NCBI RefSeq assembly: GCF_000226115.1
Contig: NC_016457.1
Coordinates: 7,006,001 to 7,070,000, forward strand
DNA length: 64,000 bases
Origin: Thermothielavioides terrestris NRRL 8126
Taxonomy: Eukaryota > Ascomycota > Sordariomycetes > Sordariales > Chaetomiaceae
Reading direction: 5' to 3'
Position 1 is the first letter of the stretch. Each line of letters opens with the position of its first letter. The translations under genes were made by a program, and so were the position numbers. This document shows positions 10,251 through 21,240 of the stretch, piece by piece. Under the pieces are notes generated by a model. The model worked only from the letters and a program-made list of their open reading frames with translations. It ran no database searches and was not told the origin of the DNA.

Positions 10251-12611
10251 CACTAGTAATAATAGGCTTAGCTTCCTTTATAGGTGCTGCTTACTATTCC
10301 TATATAACAGTGAAGGGCACTATAGAGGTGAAGCTATTTATAGCCTTGACTATAAGGGTAAGGTCTCCCTAGTCTATACGACCCTTGACGTAGAGGAGCT
10401 AGTTGTTTAATAGCAATATATTGATACCTCTATTGCTATAAACAAAGCCGACTATACTAGTGATTATATTGTCGACGTAAAGTATAAAAGTGATATACGT
10501 AGTGATAAAACTAGTAGTGTCGTTGGCTAGGCTAACTTTCTATAGGAACTTTACTAGGATAGGCGTTAGCCTAAGCTTATTGTAAAACTATAGGGAAATA
10601 CAATCGAGGGATATACTATAATCAACTATTAGGCGCTAGGATCTAATATAATTAAGGTATCCTTCGATGAAATAGGTAGTGGTTACGTCAATATCGTAAT
10701 AGTTGAGGCTATAGCCTATAACGATAGGATAGTATAAATTAGCAATATCTTAGGAATACTAGCAAGGGCTATCCTTAGGTAGGTGAAGATCGATAGTAAC
10801 TGACTTAACGGTATATGATAGGTCGTCCTTCTTTTTATAATTGCTATACTCCTCTACTATTAGGATACAATTTAAATTAGTCTATAGATGCGGTATTGAA
10901 TCTAATAGCTAGATCAAATTAATGCCAACTTTGATATCCGCTAGCGTAGATCTAATGTTGAATAGGAGAATCCTATAGCGTACTAAGCCGACCAAGTGTA
11001 AACGAGGTTGAGAAGACGTACCTAAATCTTCTTATACTTATATCTTAAGTCGCTTATCTTCTATATTAGGATACTTAGTCAGTTTAGAGGCGTTAGAAGC
11101 CTAGGTGTCAGCCTAAAGCTTGGCCTTCACCTGCTAGGCAATTTGCTTAATAAGTTTTATAGTGTTAGGCTTGGTTATAGCGATATCCTAAGCTATCGCT
11201 AATAGAATCCCCTAGGCAAGCTAGGTTGCCGACTAAGTAGGCTACTCTATTAGACAGAGGTTGGGTAGTATAGCCTTTAGCATTAGCGGTATAGTAGATA
11301 GGAAATCCTAAGCTATTATAATCTTATTTTAATAGTCCTTATTATCTATAATATTACAAATACGGTCTTTGTCCTAAATATACTCTTTAATCTAGTAAAT
11401 AGCTAAGGGATCAAATTGGACCTTCTTCTACTTTGAGATAGTTAGCTTAGTTATCGGCTTTAAAGTAGGTTTAGAAGTCGACTTGTCCTTCTTCTTCTTA
11501 GTAAGAGGTGGGCGAGCTGCCTTTAAGTTATAGGCTATTAGGTGAATAATAAGCTGATAGGCGTCCTCGACGGCCTAAGCTTTGGCTATTATATACTTTA
11601 TCTTCTGTTAAGCAGCTATAGCGTCTTCTATCGAGAGCGTTGCTATCAGAGGAGGCTCGGTAGTCAACGTAGATATATATAGAGCTCCCTTCTAGGTAGG
11701 GGCTGCTCCTTATAGCTGGTTATAACGTAGGGCATTGGACTATATAACTATAGGAGGTGGTAGCTAGTTTGTAATTCGACGATGAAAGTTGGCCTCTTAG
11801 ATATACAATAGGATTTTATACTAGTAGGGGCACTCTAGCGTTATATAGTTAATATCTATAACACTATACTAGTTATAGTAGAATCGCTAAAGGGGCTTGA
11901 ACTATAGCTAGGGTTATACTCCCTAAATATTGGGAGGAGGTAGGGCCGACTAATATAGCTAAAATTAATTAGGCTAAAACTAGCCTAGTCGAAACTAGCT
12001 CGACTGATCTTACTTAGGGTTATATAGCTATTGGTACTAGACATTCTAAGGGTAGGGAGTAGGTTGGGCTAACGGAGCCAATCGGATAGCTACGGTAATC
12101 GACTCTATAAGCTTCTTAATAAGCTGTATTTAGGGATCCTACTTATCCTTATCGATATCGTCTTCTATAGGCTTTTCAGACTCTTTGAGTTCTAAGGCAA
12201 TATACCGAATCTTAATGTATATATCTTCGAAAGTTATATCCTTAGATAGCTTATCTTTATAGTTATATAAAACCATTTTCTAAGTACTATAAAGGCAGTT
12301 ATAAACCTAAGCCTAAAGGGCTAGGTCCTTTTTACCGTTGTATATACCTAAGATAAGTCGGTTGGCAAGGATATACTTGACTTTTAGATCTAGGATTTTA
12401 CACTCTAAATCTTTGGCTTTATATAAATAATAGTCTAGCGGCTCTCTATTATTCTAGGCAAAGGAGTTAGCTACAACGAAGTCGTCAATAGATTCGGAAG
12501 CCTTAGGCTCTAGGAACTAGGCTAGAAATACTACCTTAATGTCCTTAAATTTCTTATAATCGCTATAGTAGCTAGATAACTACTATTCGTATATTAGGCT
12601 ATATAAGCTAG
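10251..12611 (-). pseudogene. Gag and protease portion of the outer element
   Basis: On the minus strand the section below 12,600 reads as Gag-like sequence: YKKFKDIKVVFLA, DDFVVANSF, LDYYLYKAKDLECKILDLK, YILANRLILGIYN, with TAG/TAA at Gln/Trp-type positions. Nearer 10,500 a hydrophobic beta-rich stretch (FITTYITFILYVDN) occupies the place of a protease, but no clear DSG/DTG site was seen. The right edge is the chromovirus duplication at 12612. Confidence 0.55.
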
Positions 12612-12616
12612 CAACA
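12612..12616. repeat. Target-site duplication CAACA, left copy (chromovirus)
   Basis: CAACA abuts the left LTR and is repeated at 20191-20195 right after the right LTR. Confidence 0.95.
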
Positions 12617-12876
12617 TATAACGTGCTAGCCTTATAGCGTCTGCAGATAAGCGTACGATGTTCTATTCAACTACCTTAAGGAGAGAAAAGGAGAAGTACA
12701 GGCTACGGTTCTCGCGTACAGAGTTTTCAAGGGCTCGTATACAGGGGGCTCGGGTCGATATTATTCTAGGCGCGAGGCAGGTCCGCCTCGGGCCCATAGC
12801 AGGCCCGTCATAGGACCGCTATAGATCCTAGGCGTAGCCCTACATACCTAGCCCAGGTATAGCCCGGTCCGTAACA
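12617..12876 (-). repeat. Chromovirus 3' LTR (260 bp), RIP-mutated copy
   Basis: Ends in CGTAACA at 12876, as does the partner at 20190. Most of the differences between the LTRs fall here as C-to-T or G-to-A relative to the partner. It keeps the intact self-primer match TTCAACTACCTT at 12666-12677 (plus-strand reading). Confidence 0.93.
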
Positions 12877-12893
12877 TACCCCCCCCCTCCCGG
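12877..12893 (-). other. Chromovirus polypurine tract
   Basis: On the minus strand a run of about nine G residues within CCGGGAGGGGGGGGGTA ends at the 3' LTR. Confidence 0.8.
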
Positions 12894-13019
12894 ATAGGAA
12901 GCTAGTTTAGGATATACGTAGCGTAGCGCTAGGCGCAGGTCTAGCGTAGTATAGGGTCAATCATAGCGAACGCCAGTGTCCAACCCAGTATTCAGGCAGC
13001 TCAGCGCTACTACCTATAA

Positions 13020-13708
13020 TCCTACTGCCTAGCCACGGGTTATTTATTTACCTCGCTCTTACAGGACGCTGATTGGCCCCTTCCTCGCCCCGCGCTCTCC
13101 TCCACAACAGCCATATCGCGTAAGGCGTACTCGCTAATCGGGTACAACAGACCCCCTACCCATTGCCAATAAAACCCCTCCCCCTACACGAACTCGCTCT
13201 CCGCATTCTCTTCTCGTTTCTAATACACGCCCTCTCCCTACTCCTACGACTTTGTCTTCCTCCTACTCATATATCGACATTTCTCTCTTTATCCCGCTTC
13301 GCACACGTTCTTCGTTTATTACACTTCTATCTTATATATATCTTCCGCCCTTCGCGTTTTTTTTTTTTTTTTTTTTTTTCTCGCCTCCTGCTCACTCCGT
13401 CGAACGTTCACCTTATACGTTATCGGCCTCTTCTTATATAAGTTGTATAGTCATCCAGTGTCTATACTCCTATTGTATTAGCCCTATCGTCGTCATTATA
13501 CGTCCAACCACTTTATTAACTACATTCGCCACATTTCTATTTCGCGCCTAACTTGTCTTATAATCCTTCCTCTTCACGTTCGCTCAATCCCCTAGCCGCC
13601 TCCTCCATACATATAGCTCACGTACGTTCTATCTACTCGCTTCGCCCTCTATAGTAGCTTCCTATTTCCCTCGCGATTCCGATATATTCCCAAGACTTAC
13701 CCACTATA
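13020..13708 (+). promoter_or_regulatory. Promoter and leader-like region ahead of the antisense frame
   Basis: Up to about 13,560 this section still contains many CA and TG dinucleotides, unlike the rest of the element. It has ATTGG (13073 region), CCAATAAAA near 13165, and then long CT-rich tracts including a T23 run at 13357-13379. CCAAT/AT boxes followed by pyrimidine-rich leaders are common before fungal start codons. Promoter function is inferred. Confidence 0.4.
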
Positions 13709-14812
13709 ATGTCGGCAATAGTCGCTTCTCTTAGAGATAGCGGCGAAGGACGTTGTCCTAGAGGGGACGACAACCAAGATCGCAATGTACATCACCCTAT
13801 ATTAGGCCCACTCTAGCCTCGGACTAGAAGCTAATAGCGTCCTAGACAGAACTACAATAACCGTAGCAACTCCTCTTATTACGCTATTGGTAGCTATATT
13901 ATAGAGGGAGATTCTAACGATAAGGATAACACCCTCCTAGAGGAGGAGGGAGATATCTACTTCAATTATATCGAGCGACTTCTTTATAATAACTTGGTGG
14001 ATTACGTTCAAGGCTAGGGAGAAAGCTGCTCGAAATACACTAAAGCCTATACTAAGTGCCGTTAAGATCTAGCACTTTAGACAACGAACGCCTCTCTATA
14101 CGCTAGTCTAAAACGCTTAGTCAAGTTTTACACTGATAACCAAGCTATCGCTAAGCCCGCTTAGAAGAAGACCAAGACTAAGCTAGCTCGTCGTACTATC
14201 TTGACACTATAATTCAGTACTTTCGTATATAACTTCTGTAATACGATTGGTATGGCCCTATAGCATTGGTCTCTAATGCGCTTTGCCTTCGTACCCAACG
14301 CGCTTCTAGCCCCCCCTTTATCTCCTTCGACCCTAGGCTAGCAAGGAGCCCTAGTTCTATACTAGGCTCCTTAGGACAACCTCGCTATACAACATTATAG
14401 CCGCCTAGTTAAGTATATAGCGCAATATCTCGATTCCTCCTAGCGAGAGAATCGGCGTATCGTAGAGGCTATTTACACTATAGCGTAGTCTCAGGCAACC
14501 GTCCTAGAGACAAATTCACGTCTTATAGACTATATTATCACGCTTACTACCCTCTCGCCCATCTATATCCCTTAGGGGTCCCACCCCCGCCACTCTCCCT
14601 ACACACGTTCCCCCGCCTATAACCTATACTATAGTCGACGCCCTTCCTCCCTAGTAGAGGACATACTATACGCCTATCAAGTGCATATATAGCCCCCGCC
14701 TCGGACCCCTCGCGTCGCTACTCCACCCCCTTGTACGCCCACTTCGCCTATATACCCGTTCGAAGATAAAGAAAAGATTGCCGACATAGGTCTCGTTATA
14801 GACCCTAAATAA
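13709..14812 (+). pseudogene. Antisense reading frame in the chromovirus with binuclear-cluster-like Cys spacing
   Basis: A plus-strand frame runs from ATG 13709 to TAA 14812 (368 codons), opposite in direction to gag-pol and ending just past the end of pol. It holds 16 internal stops, 13 TAG and 3 TAA and no TGA, each one transition from Gln or Trp. Features in order: an acidic run (EGDSNDKDNTLLEEEGD), ERLLYNNLVDYVQG, a Cys region, a Lys-rich segment, a helical segment (ENRRIVEAIYTIA), a Pro/Ser/Tyr-rich tail. The Cys region has codons at 14027, 14036, 14057, 14099 and 14129. Undoing TGC-to-TAC at three of them gives C-x2-C-x6-C-x13-C-x2-L-x6-C, close to Zn(II)2Cys6 with one Cys replaced by Leu. 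Coding status and DNA binding are inferred; RIP stops also occur at similar frequency in at least one neighbouring frame. Confidence 0.5.
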
Positions 14813-15042
14813 GTAACGCTACTAGTACGTCCCATTGTTTTTTTATATATAGTTCCGTTCTATCTAGGTTTAGGAGGATAACTAGGCTCAAGCGTATTAT
14901 AGTTTTCCTACGCCTATATAGTTGTATTTGTCTAAGTAGCCAGTCTTTGTAGGGTAGTCTATATACGAATACAACGTTTCCCCTTCCTCCTCCAGTTCGA
15001 CACTGGCCCGTCATTGTATTGTACGTCTCCCTACTCCTATTT

Positions 15043-15129
15043 GAATTCGTCGAATATAGTAGTCTCTAAGAAGTTCTCTAAAGGCTCCTACGTTGGTTTG
15101 TTGTAACCTACCCACTTAACGTATATATC
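15043..15129 (-). pseudogene. Chromodomain of the chromovirus integrase
   Basis: Minus-strand reading gives DIYVKWVGYNKPT, then a stop, then EPLENF and FDEF. The stop is TAG exactly at the Trp of the conserved T-W-E-P motif, a TGG-to-TAG change. The YxVKWxGY...TWEP pattern is the chromodomain core. Confidence 0.85.
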
Positions 15130-15449
15130 ACGGTTGTTCCCTCTCCCTCTTACGTTCTAAGCTTTGAAGATCGCCTCTACCCTATATTCCTATTGAGGAA
15201 CACCCTTCTTCGATATAACCTATACGGGGTCTAGTCTCTTATCTATAACTTTCTACGAAGGAAGTAGGTTAGAAGCTACTCGTTTAACTAAGTCAATATA
15301 GAAGGTCAAGTATAGACCGCTTAGTACGTTAAGCGTCATCGTTAGCGGGGTCGGCACCACGACTACCTTATACTTAGCATTTAGCTAGTTGAGCTTCTTA
15401 CTAGGGCGGTTCGTCTTTATATTACGTAGAGAGAGCTATACCTCGTCCC

Positions 15450-16260
15450 CTACCTAGAACCTCTCGGCTAGGTAGTAGGAGCGGTTCGTATTCGTCTACT
15501 ACCACTACTACGTATACGCGATAGCTACTTAGGTCTACTCTATCCCCTCCTTTAGGTGACGGAGGAACCTAGCAACGCGACCTTCCAAGGATACTACGGA
15601 CGCCGTTAGGATCGTAATAAGCTGTATAGAGCTTATATCGAACCTATAAAGGAGGTAGTTTAGGCTTACTCCGGTCATGGACAAGTCCCTATTGTTGAAT
15701 ATGAACTAGTAGGCTAGGAGATATTTAGGCTAGTCGTACTATGTAAAGGAGACGAAGATCCGGAGGATTGCCTATACCTCTTAGTTGACCTACTCCGTCC
15801 CTCTATTCGTCTAAGGATAGTAAGAAGTCGATAGGAGCTGCTCTACCCCTACCGCTTTATACAACGTAGTCTAGAACCTACTTAGCTAGTCTAACCTATA
15901 GTCGGTTATAATTTAGGTCGGGAACCTATAGAAACGCTACTATACGTTATAGAATCGAAGGGTATACTCTTCCGCTCCTATCGAATACATTACCTCGAGC
16001 TATATATACTTAGAGAGACGGTTGGTGATCACTATAAGGTAGCTAGGCGCTCCCTCGTCTCTCGTAGAGAGGTTAGTTATAAAGTCAATGGAGATCTGTT
16101 TCTAGAAGCGATCGGGGATAGGCAAGGGCTATAGGAGCCTTTGACGTAGCTATCGGGAGATCTTACTTCGGCGGCACTGATTATAGTTCCTAATGAACCA
16201 CTTTACATTAGATAATATAAGGTCCTAGTAATAATCTCTCTAGAGCATTTTAAATAGTCT
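15450..16260 (-). pseudogene. Chromovirus integrase core
   Basis: On the minus strand, FIRNYNQCRRSK (end of the zinc-binding HHCC region) precedes PLPIPDRF and KQISIDFITNL with the first catalytic Asp. This is the standard Ty3/chromovirus integrase signature. Stops fall at Gln/Trp-type positions. Confidence 0.85.
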
Positions 16261-16739
16261 ATTACGCCCTAGGTGTCCTAATATAGCTAAGTCATAGATC
16301 TACTAGATAATCGTAGTAGTCAGAGGCTCCTATATAGAGAGCTAGAGACGGCTATAGAACTAGAGCGCGCTTTACGTATTAAAGGAGTAGTCTACGATCT
16401 AGGTCTATACTATATTCGTCTCCTTAGGAAACTTCCAAGCTTCGTTGTAGACGGCTTAGAGCTAGTGAGCATAGTGCTCGTCTTTAGTAATACCCTCGTT
16501 CTATAGGGCAACGAGCTACTTGTCCTCGAAGAGCGTTTCTCCTATAGGTAGCCTAGCCTCCTCCTATACACTAGTCTAGTATACCTTGATTAGGGGAAGC
16601 AGCTAGGCGATACGCTAGTTGTCTTTAGGCTCGTCCTACTTACGCTAGGAGAGCGTATTAGGGCATAAGGCCTAGGATCCTAGCCAGTACTTCAGCTCGA
16701 AGTTGAACAAGGAGAGTGTCTCCGCCCATTTGGCCTATC

Positions 16740-16910
16740 GTTCACTGATCGAATACGGCTAAGTGAAGTACTTAAGATTCTTATAGTTGGTTAGGATAGT
16801 GAAAGGGGCTACTACACTTCGAAGCTCCGTCGACTAGGCCTTAAGGTACAAGATAATAGCCAATAGCTCTTTATCGTAGATAGTATAGTTGCGTTTAGTA
16901 GGGCTTAGTT
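16740..16910 (-). pseudogene. Chromovirus RNase H
   Basis: Minus-strand reading gives [18 protein letters not shown], then ELRSVVAPFTILTNYKNLKYF, the classical Ty3-type RNase H block with TDHKNL changed to TNYKNL by RIP. Confidence 0.85.
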
Positions 16911-17232
16911 TTACGGAGTAGTAGGCTATAGGGTAAAGGACCTCGTCCTCCCCCCACTAAGACAAGTACCTACTAAGTGTCGTACTAGAATAGTCCGCTT
17001 CTACGATCGTCTCCCTCTCGGGATCCTACTAGGCGAGGATTAGCTCCAATATAAACGTGGCCTTAAGTATATCGAAAGCCTCCTATTCCTCTTTGCCCTA
17101 GTAGAATAGGACATTTTTATAGGTAAGACGTATCAATAGGGCTACCTTTTTAGAGAAGTTGGAGATAAAGTTATAATAGAAGTTAGCGAACCTAAAGAAG
17201 CTCTATACTCCTTAGACTCTATAGGGTACCTC

Positions 17233-17900
17233 CTATTTATAGATAGCTTTGATCTTTTTAGGGTCGGGGTAGATATAAACTCCTACCTCTACGATATACC
17301 CTAGATATTTGACTTCCTTCATTGTAAATATATACTTCTTAAGGTCTAGGTTGAGGCCTATATCCTTTAGCCTCCAAAGGACCTTATATACCTTCCTTAT
17401 ATAGTTCTTCCGGCTCCTGCTCGAATATACTAAAACATCGTTAAAGTACACTGTTATATAGTCCCTTAGCATTAGGCTAAGGGCGTTGTTGATATATCTT
17501 TGGAACGTTGTAGAAGCATCTATAAGCCTAAAGGGGCAGACTAGCTACTCAAATAGCCTAAACTTTATATAAAACGCCGTAAGGTGCTCATCCCCTTCGG
17601 CTATCTAGATACGATAGAAGGCAGCTCTAACATCTAGCTTTATAAGCCATTTGGCCCTAGCTAGGGACTAGAGAGTCTCCTTAATTAAAGGGAGTAGGTA
17701 CCGGTCTTGCTTAATAATCTTGTTCAGAGCCCAATAATCTATATAGAACCTCTATCCCCCTCCTAGCTTCTTTACAAGGAGGACTAGGGCAGCCACTAAT
17801 GAGAAGCTTACCTAGATCTATCCCTTGTCTATCAGGTCTACGACCTACTTTCGAATCTCTAGGAGGTAGTCCCTTAGTATATTATATAAAGGTCCCTATA
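17233..17900 (-). pseudogene. Chromovirus reverse transcriptase
   Basis: An unbroken stretch at 17233-17472 contains VYFNDVLVYSSRS (catalytic YFDD with Asp to Asn, 17437-17448), KVLWRLKDIGLNLDLKK and EVKYLGYIV, all diagnostic of Ty3/Gypsy RT. The upstream palm region continues to about 17,900 with scattered stops. Confidence 0.9.
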
Positions 17901-18299
17901 GGAGCTTAGGAAGTTTCCTATCTAAGCTCGTCTTAAGACGGATATAATAGTTGGCCTTCCCTCGATAGGGAGGTAGGCTATTCGCCTTTTCCTTGTCGAA
18001 GAGGTTGGCGAAGTCTCGTAGCTCCTTTAGCAATATAATCTTTAGGTCTAGGTCGACGTTAGGCTAGGAGATGGCAGCCTCTAATATAGTGGTCATCTCG
18101 TGGATACTAGTAACGAGGAATATGTCTTAGGCTCCTTTAGACTTCTTCTTTTATACTCTATAGGCTAAGCCTATAAATACTACGCCTATAATTAGGGTAG
18201 TGTTAGTTTCTTTCCACTACAAAGAGCACTCGTATACCTATAGGCCGCCTTACGAATTAACGGTAAAGACCCCGTTGGCTAGGTCTAGCACGATCCTAT

Positions 18300-18420
18300 A
18301 GTAGTTTATCTAAAGGAGCCTTAGAATAACGTCGTAGGCTAGTCCTAGGACTATATAAAATATAGTAGTACTAATCTACCTATCGATATCTATTACAACC
18401 TAGGCGATATATATAATTTT
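18300..18420 (-). pseudogene. Chromovirus protease, C-terminal part
   Basis: Minus-strand reading gives YIVLGLAYDVILRLL then INYYRIVLD, matching the conserved DVILG(L)PW segment of fungal chromovirus proteases. The active-site DSG was not identified with confidence. Confidence 0.55.
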
Positions 18421-18779
18421 CTTTATAATTTATACCCCCTTGACTACAACGCCTAGGGTACAGAGAGTCAGCAAGCTTATTTGCTTGATCTTTAACCACT
18501 AATATACTCTTTCGCTAATAGCTCTATAGCTCTAATACCTACTATCCACTTATACGTTTATAAAACCAAAGGAGTTTAGGAAAACGGAGATTAGAAAGGG
18601 TAGCTTATCCATTCTCTCTCTAATCTCTATAAATTCGTTCTATAAGCGGCTAGGTCCTTTCAGCCCCTATACAAGACTTTATATAGGGGCTACTCTTTTT
18701 CCTCCTCCTCCTTAGAAGAGGAGTCCTCCTCTACCTATTCCTTAGCCTCTAGCTTGTTGATGTCGACCTAAAGAGCTAG

Positions 18780-18860
18780 CCTCTTAGCTAGGGCGAAGGG
18801 ACAAGCGGCTACAAAGTGACCCTAGCGCCTATAACGGATATAGGCTCTAGCCTATTGACA
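18780..18860 (-). pseudogene. Gag zinc knuckle of the chromovirus
   Basis: On the minus strand a CIRC-like Cys pair (second Cys TGT to TAT) is followed by GHFVAACP, giving the CX2CX4HX4C nucleocapsid pattern. Gag lies between here and the primer site at 19930. Confidence 0.7.
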
Positions 18861-19912
18861 CGCTATATATACTTCGTCGTTTACCTACTTCGCCTATAGC
18901 GCGTTCGCGCCTCGCTTTCCTCTGTTCTACTGCTACTTTCCTCTATAGCCCCTATTAGCTCCCCCCTAGGCGGAGGCAGTGTAGGCTACATTGATCCTAG
19001 TCATCGGTATATCTCCGTCTATATCCTTCTCCGTATCTACGTTAGGCCTAGGTCGCTTGCCCTAGGACTACTAATGTCGTTCCTCTAGGCGGAGGGCCTC
19101 TAGATCAGTAGCGATCTTATAGTACTTTGTAATAGCTATAACGTAGTCGTTCTATAGAACTCCCTATCCTACTATAATATATTTCAACTTTAGGGAGAGG
19201 TATCGTTGTAGTTTAATAAGTCGTACCTCGTCGCTCTAATTAAGTCCTCTAGCCTTCGATAGCTTCGCTTTAAAGCGAATAAGGAAGGAGGAGAACGGCT
19301 CGTTATCTCCCTAGCAGAGTATATCTAGCTCCGTCAAGGCTATAACCTGTTTATAGGGGTCTATATAAACGGTTGTAAGGTACTCAAGGAACGCTTCTAG
19401 GTCGTAATTGTAGCGGGGCCCTCCTAACTCGTAGAAGGCTACAACCTTGGCCTAAATTCCCTAGCTAAGGTTCCCCTAAATGAATACCTACTAGTCGTAG
19501 AGGCCTCCGATAAAGTCCCGGTCTACCACTAGGATATACGCTATCGTAGCCCTCTAGGCGGCAAAGAGTTCCTTCTTGCCATCGAAGGGTTGTCCTACGG
19601 GGAGGCGTTTCCGCTACGTCCTAGGAGCTACCGGAGCCGTAGCGTCAATCGTCGGAGCCGGGGCGTAGGCTACTACAGGGGCGTTTATAGTCTGAGCTAC
19701 GGCGATCTAGGCTACACAGAGTTCCTCGATAGTTACATTCTACTGTACAATCGTTTCCTGCAAGACTTAGAAGTGTTCGTGGACCCAATCTAGGTCCGGA
19801 ACCTACGGGACGCCTAGGTTGTTTATAGTGGCGTCCGGTCCGCTCGGTGCCGACGTCGAAACGCCTAGTATACTGCTCTCGTCTACGCCTAGAAGCAACA
19901 ACTGCTCTATCT

Positions 19913-19930
19913 GCCTGAAGGTAGTTGAAC
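19913..19930 (-). other. Self-priming primer-binding site of the chromovirus
   Basis: The minus strand directly after the 5' LTR reads GTTCAACTACCTTCAGG. It lacks the TGG start of tRNA-primed elements. Its TTCAACTACCTT is the exact reverse complement of AAGGTAGTTGAA inside the element's LTR (sense strand, 12666-12677; one mismatch at 19980-19991). Complementarity between the transcript start and the primer site is the hallmark of Tf1/sushi-type self-priming. Confidence 0.7.
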
Positions 19931-20190
19931 TATAACGTACTAGCCTTATAGCGTCTGCAGATAAGCGTACGATGTTCTATTCAACTACTTTAAGGAGAGA
20001 AAAGGAGAAGTACAGGCTACGGTTCTCGTGCACAGAGTTTTCAGGGGCTCGCGTATAGGGGGCTCGGGTCGATGTTATTCCGGGCGCGAGGCGGGTCCGC
20101 CTCGGGCCCGTGGCGGGCCCGTCATGGGACCGCTATGGATCCTGGGCGTAGCCCCACATACCCAGCCCGGGTATAGCCCGGTCCGTAACA
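19931..20190 (-). repeat. Chromovirus 5' LTR (260 bp), mostly unmutated
   Basis: Same length and ends as 12617-12876. Two perfect GC hairpins survive: CGAGGCGG-GT-CCGCCTCG at 20087-20104 and GGGCCCG-TGG-CGGGCCC at 20104-20120. Both are broken by RIP in the other copy. The CAACA duplication follows at 20191-20195. Confidence 0.93.
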
Positions 20191-21240
20191 CAACAAACCG
20201 ATATAAAGTGACGTTGTCCACTATATTCTAAGCAACGCCTAGTATCTAAATATATATATAGATTATAGAGATGTAAAACTAGGCCAACTCCTAGTAGTAG
20301 CTATAAAATTCTAGCTAAGATGCTATTACATTTATACTTTTACAACGCTAAGTCGTAGAGAATAGTATAGGTACTGCTACTATAACGTTTAAACATTAGG
20401 GCGATAGTAGGTTTGAAATAAGCGGGGACGATACTAATAACTTATTGCTAGCTTTGTAGCGCTCTAATAATCTAAGCTCTTAGAATTAGGATTATAACAG
20501 AGCTAAACTAATCTCTAGGCTTATAGACGTAGAAGATAAAGTAGCTTAATCCTATAGGGTTTTTTACAAAGACTTACTAGATAACAACGATATACGAAAT
20601 TAGCTACACTGATATACTAAACTAATTAAAGATTAATAATAATGATAGAATAAATAGTTAGTAGGCTAATAATACCGCCAACTAATAAAAACGAAAGGGT
20701 ATACTATAGTAATTCGACGCTCTTTGAAAACAGTGATAATAATAGTTGTAGGATTGATTCTCTTTTAGGCTAAGTAGGGTAGATGCCCTTTTTCTAGTCT
20801 TCTAGTTACCTAAACGCTACTTCTATAGTCTAGTTTACAATTGTCGCTACTACTTAATTTACAATAGGCTTACCGATCTTATAATACTAGATAATATAAT
20901 AAAGTACCGCTCTAGTGATATTAAGAAAGGGAAAGAGTTCCTTAGAAGGTAGATATTGCCTTATACATTGCCTTTCTAAGGTTACAACTTCCGCTAGTAG
21001 AAGGAGTTAGCTATATCTAGGTTAGGTTAGGACTACGATTTTACTAAGTCTAGCTTCCCTAGGTTTTTAGCTAAGGAGGAGGTCGTACTAGTCGATTTAA
21101 GTGAAAATTCGAATTCTAAGTTCAAGGCCTTTATTAGAGCTGCTAGAGCTTAGTGTAAATCTATCGCCTATTAACTTCCTTTGTATCCAGAGTATATCCC
21201 GCTACCCTAATTTCTTAGTAGATATAAATTCAAGGTCTTA

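Larger units (their letters stand above)
12617..20190 (-). mobile_element. Ty3/Gypsy chromovirus, RIP-inactivated, nested in the outer element
   Basis: A 7574-bp element with 260-bp LTRs and a CAACA duplication. Minus-strand order is 5' LTR, self-complementary primer site, Gag with a zinc knuckle, protease, RT, RNase H, integrase and a C-terminal chromodomain. Then comes a 2.1-kb section holding a plus-strand frame, a purine tract and the 3' LTR. The chromodomain places it in the chromovirus clade, whose integrases are steered to marked chromatin. All sense domains carry TAG/TAA stops. The two LTRs differ at about two dozen sites, all transitions and mostly in the 3' (left) copy. Confidence 0.95.

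Noticed and set aside
8963..10410. Open frames of 144 and 148 codons with identical N-terminal portions
   Set aside because: They are the two LTRs of the TRIM translated; the similarity is the direct repeat, not a gene pair.
13163..13551. Two overlapping plus-strand open frames with a run of Phe codons
   Set aside because: The Phe run is the T23 homopolymer; the region reads better as a pyrimidine-rich leader than as protein.
19590..19793. 67-codon plus-strand frame within the chromovirus
   Set aside because: It lies opposite the Gag region of the minus-strand element and has no supporting features.
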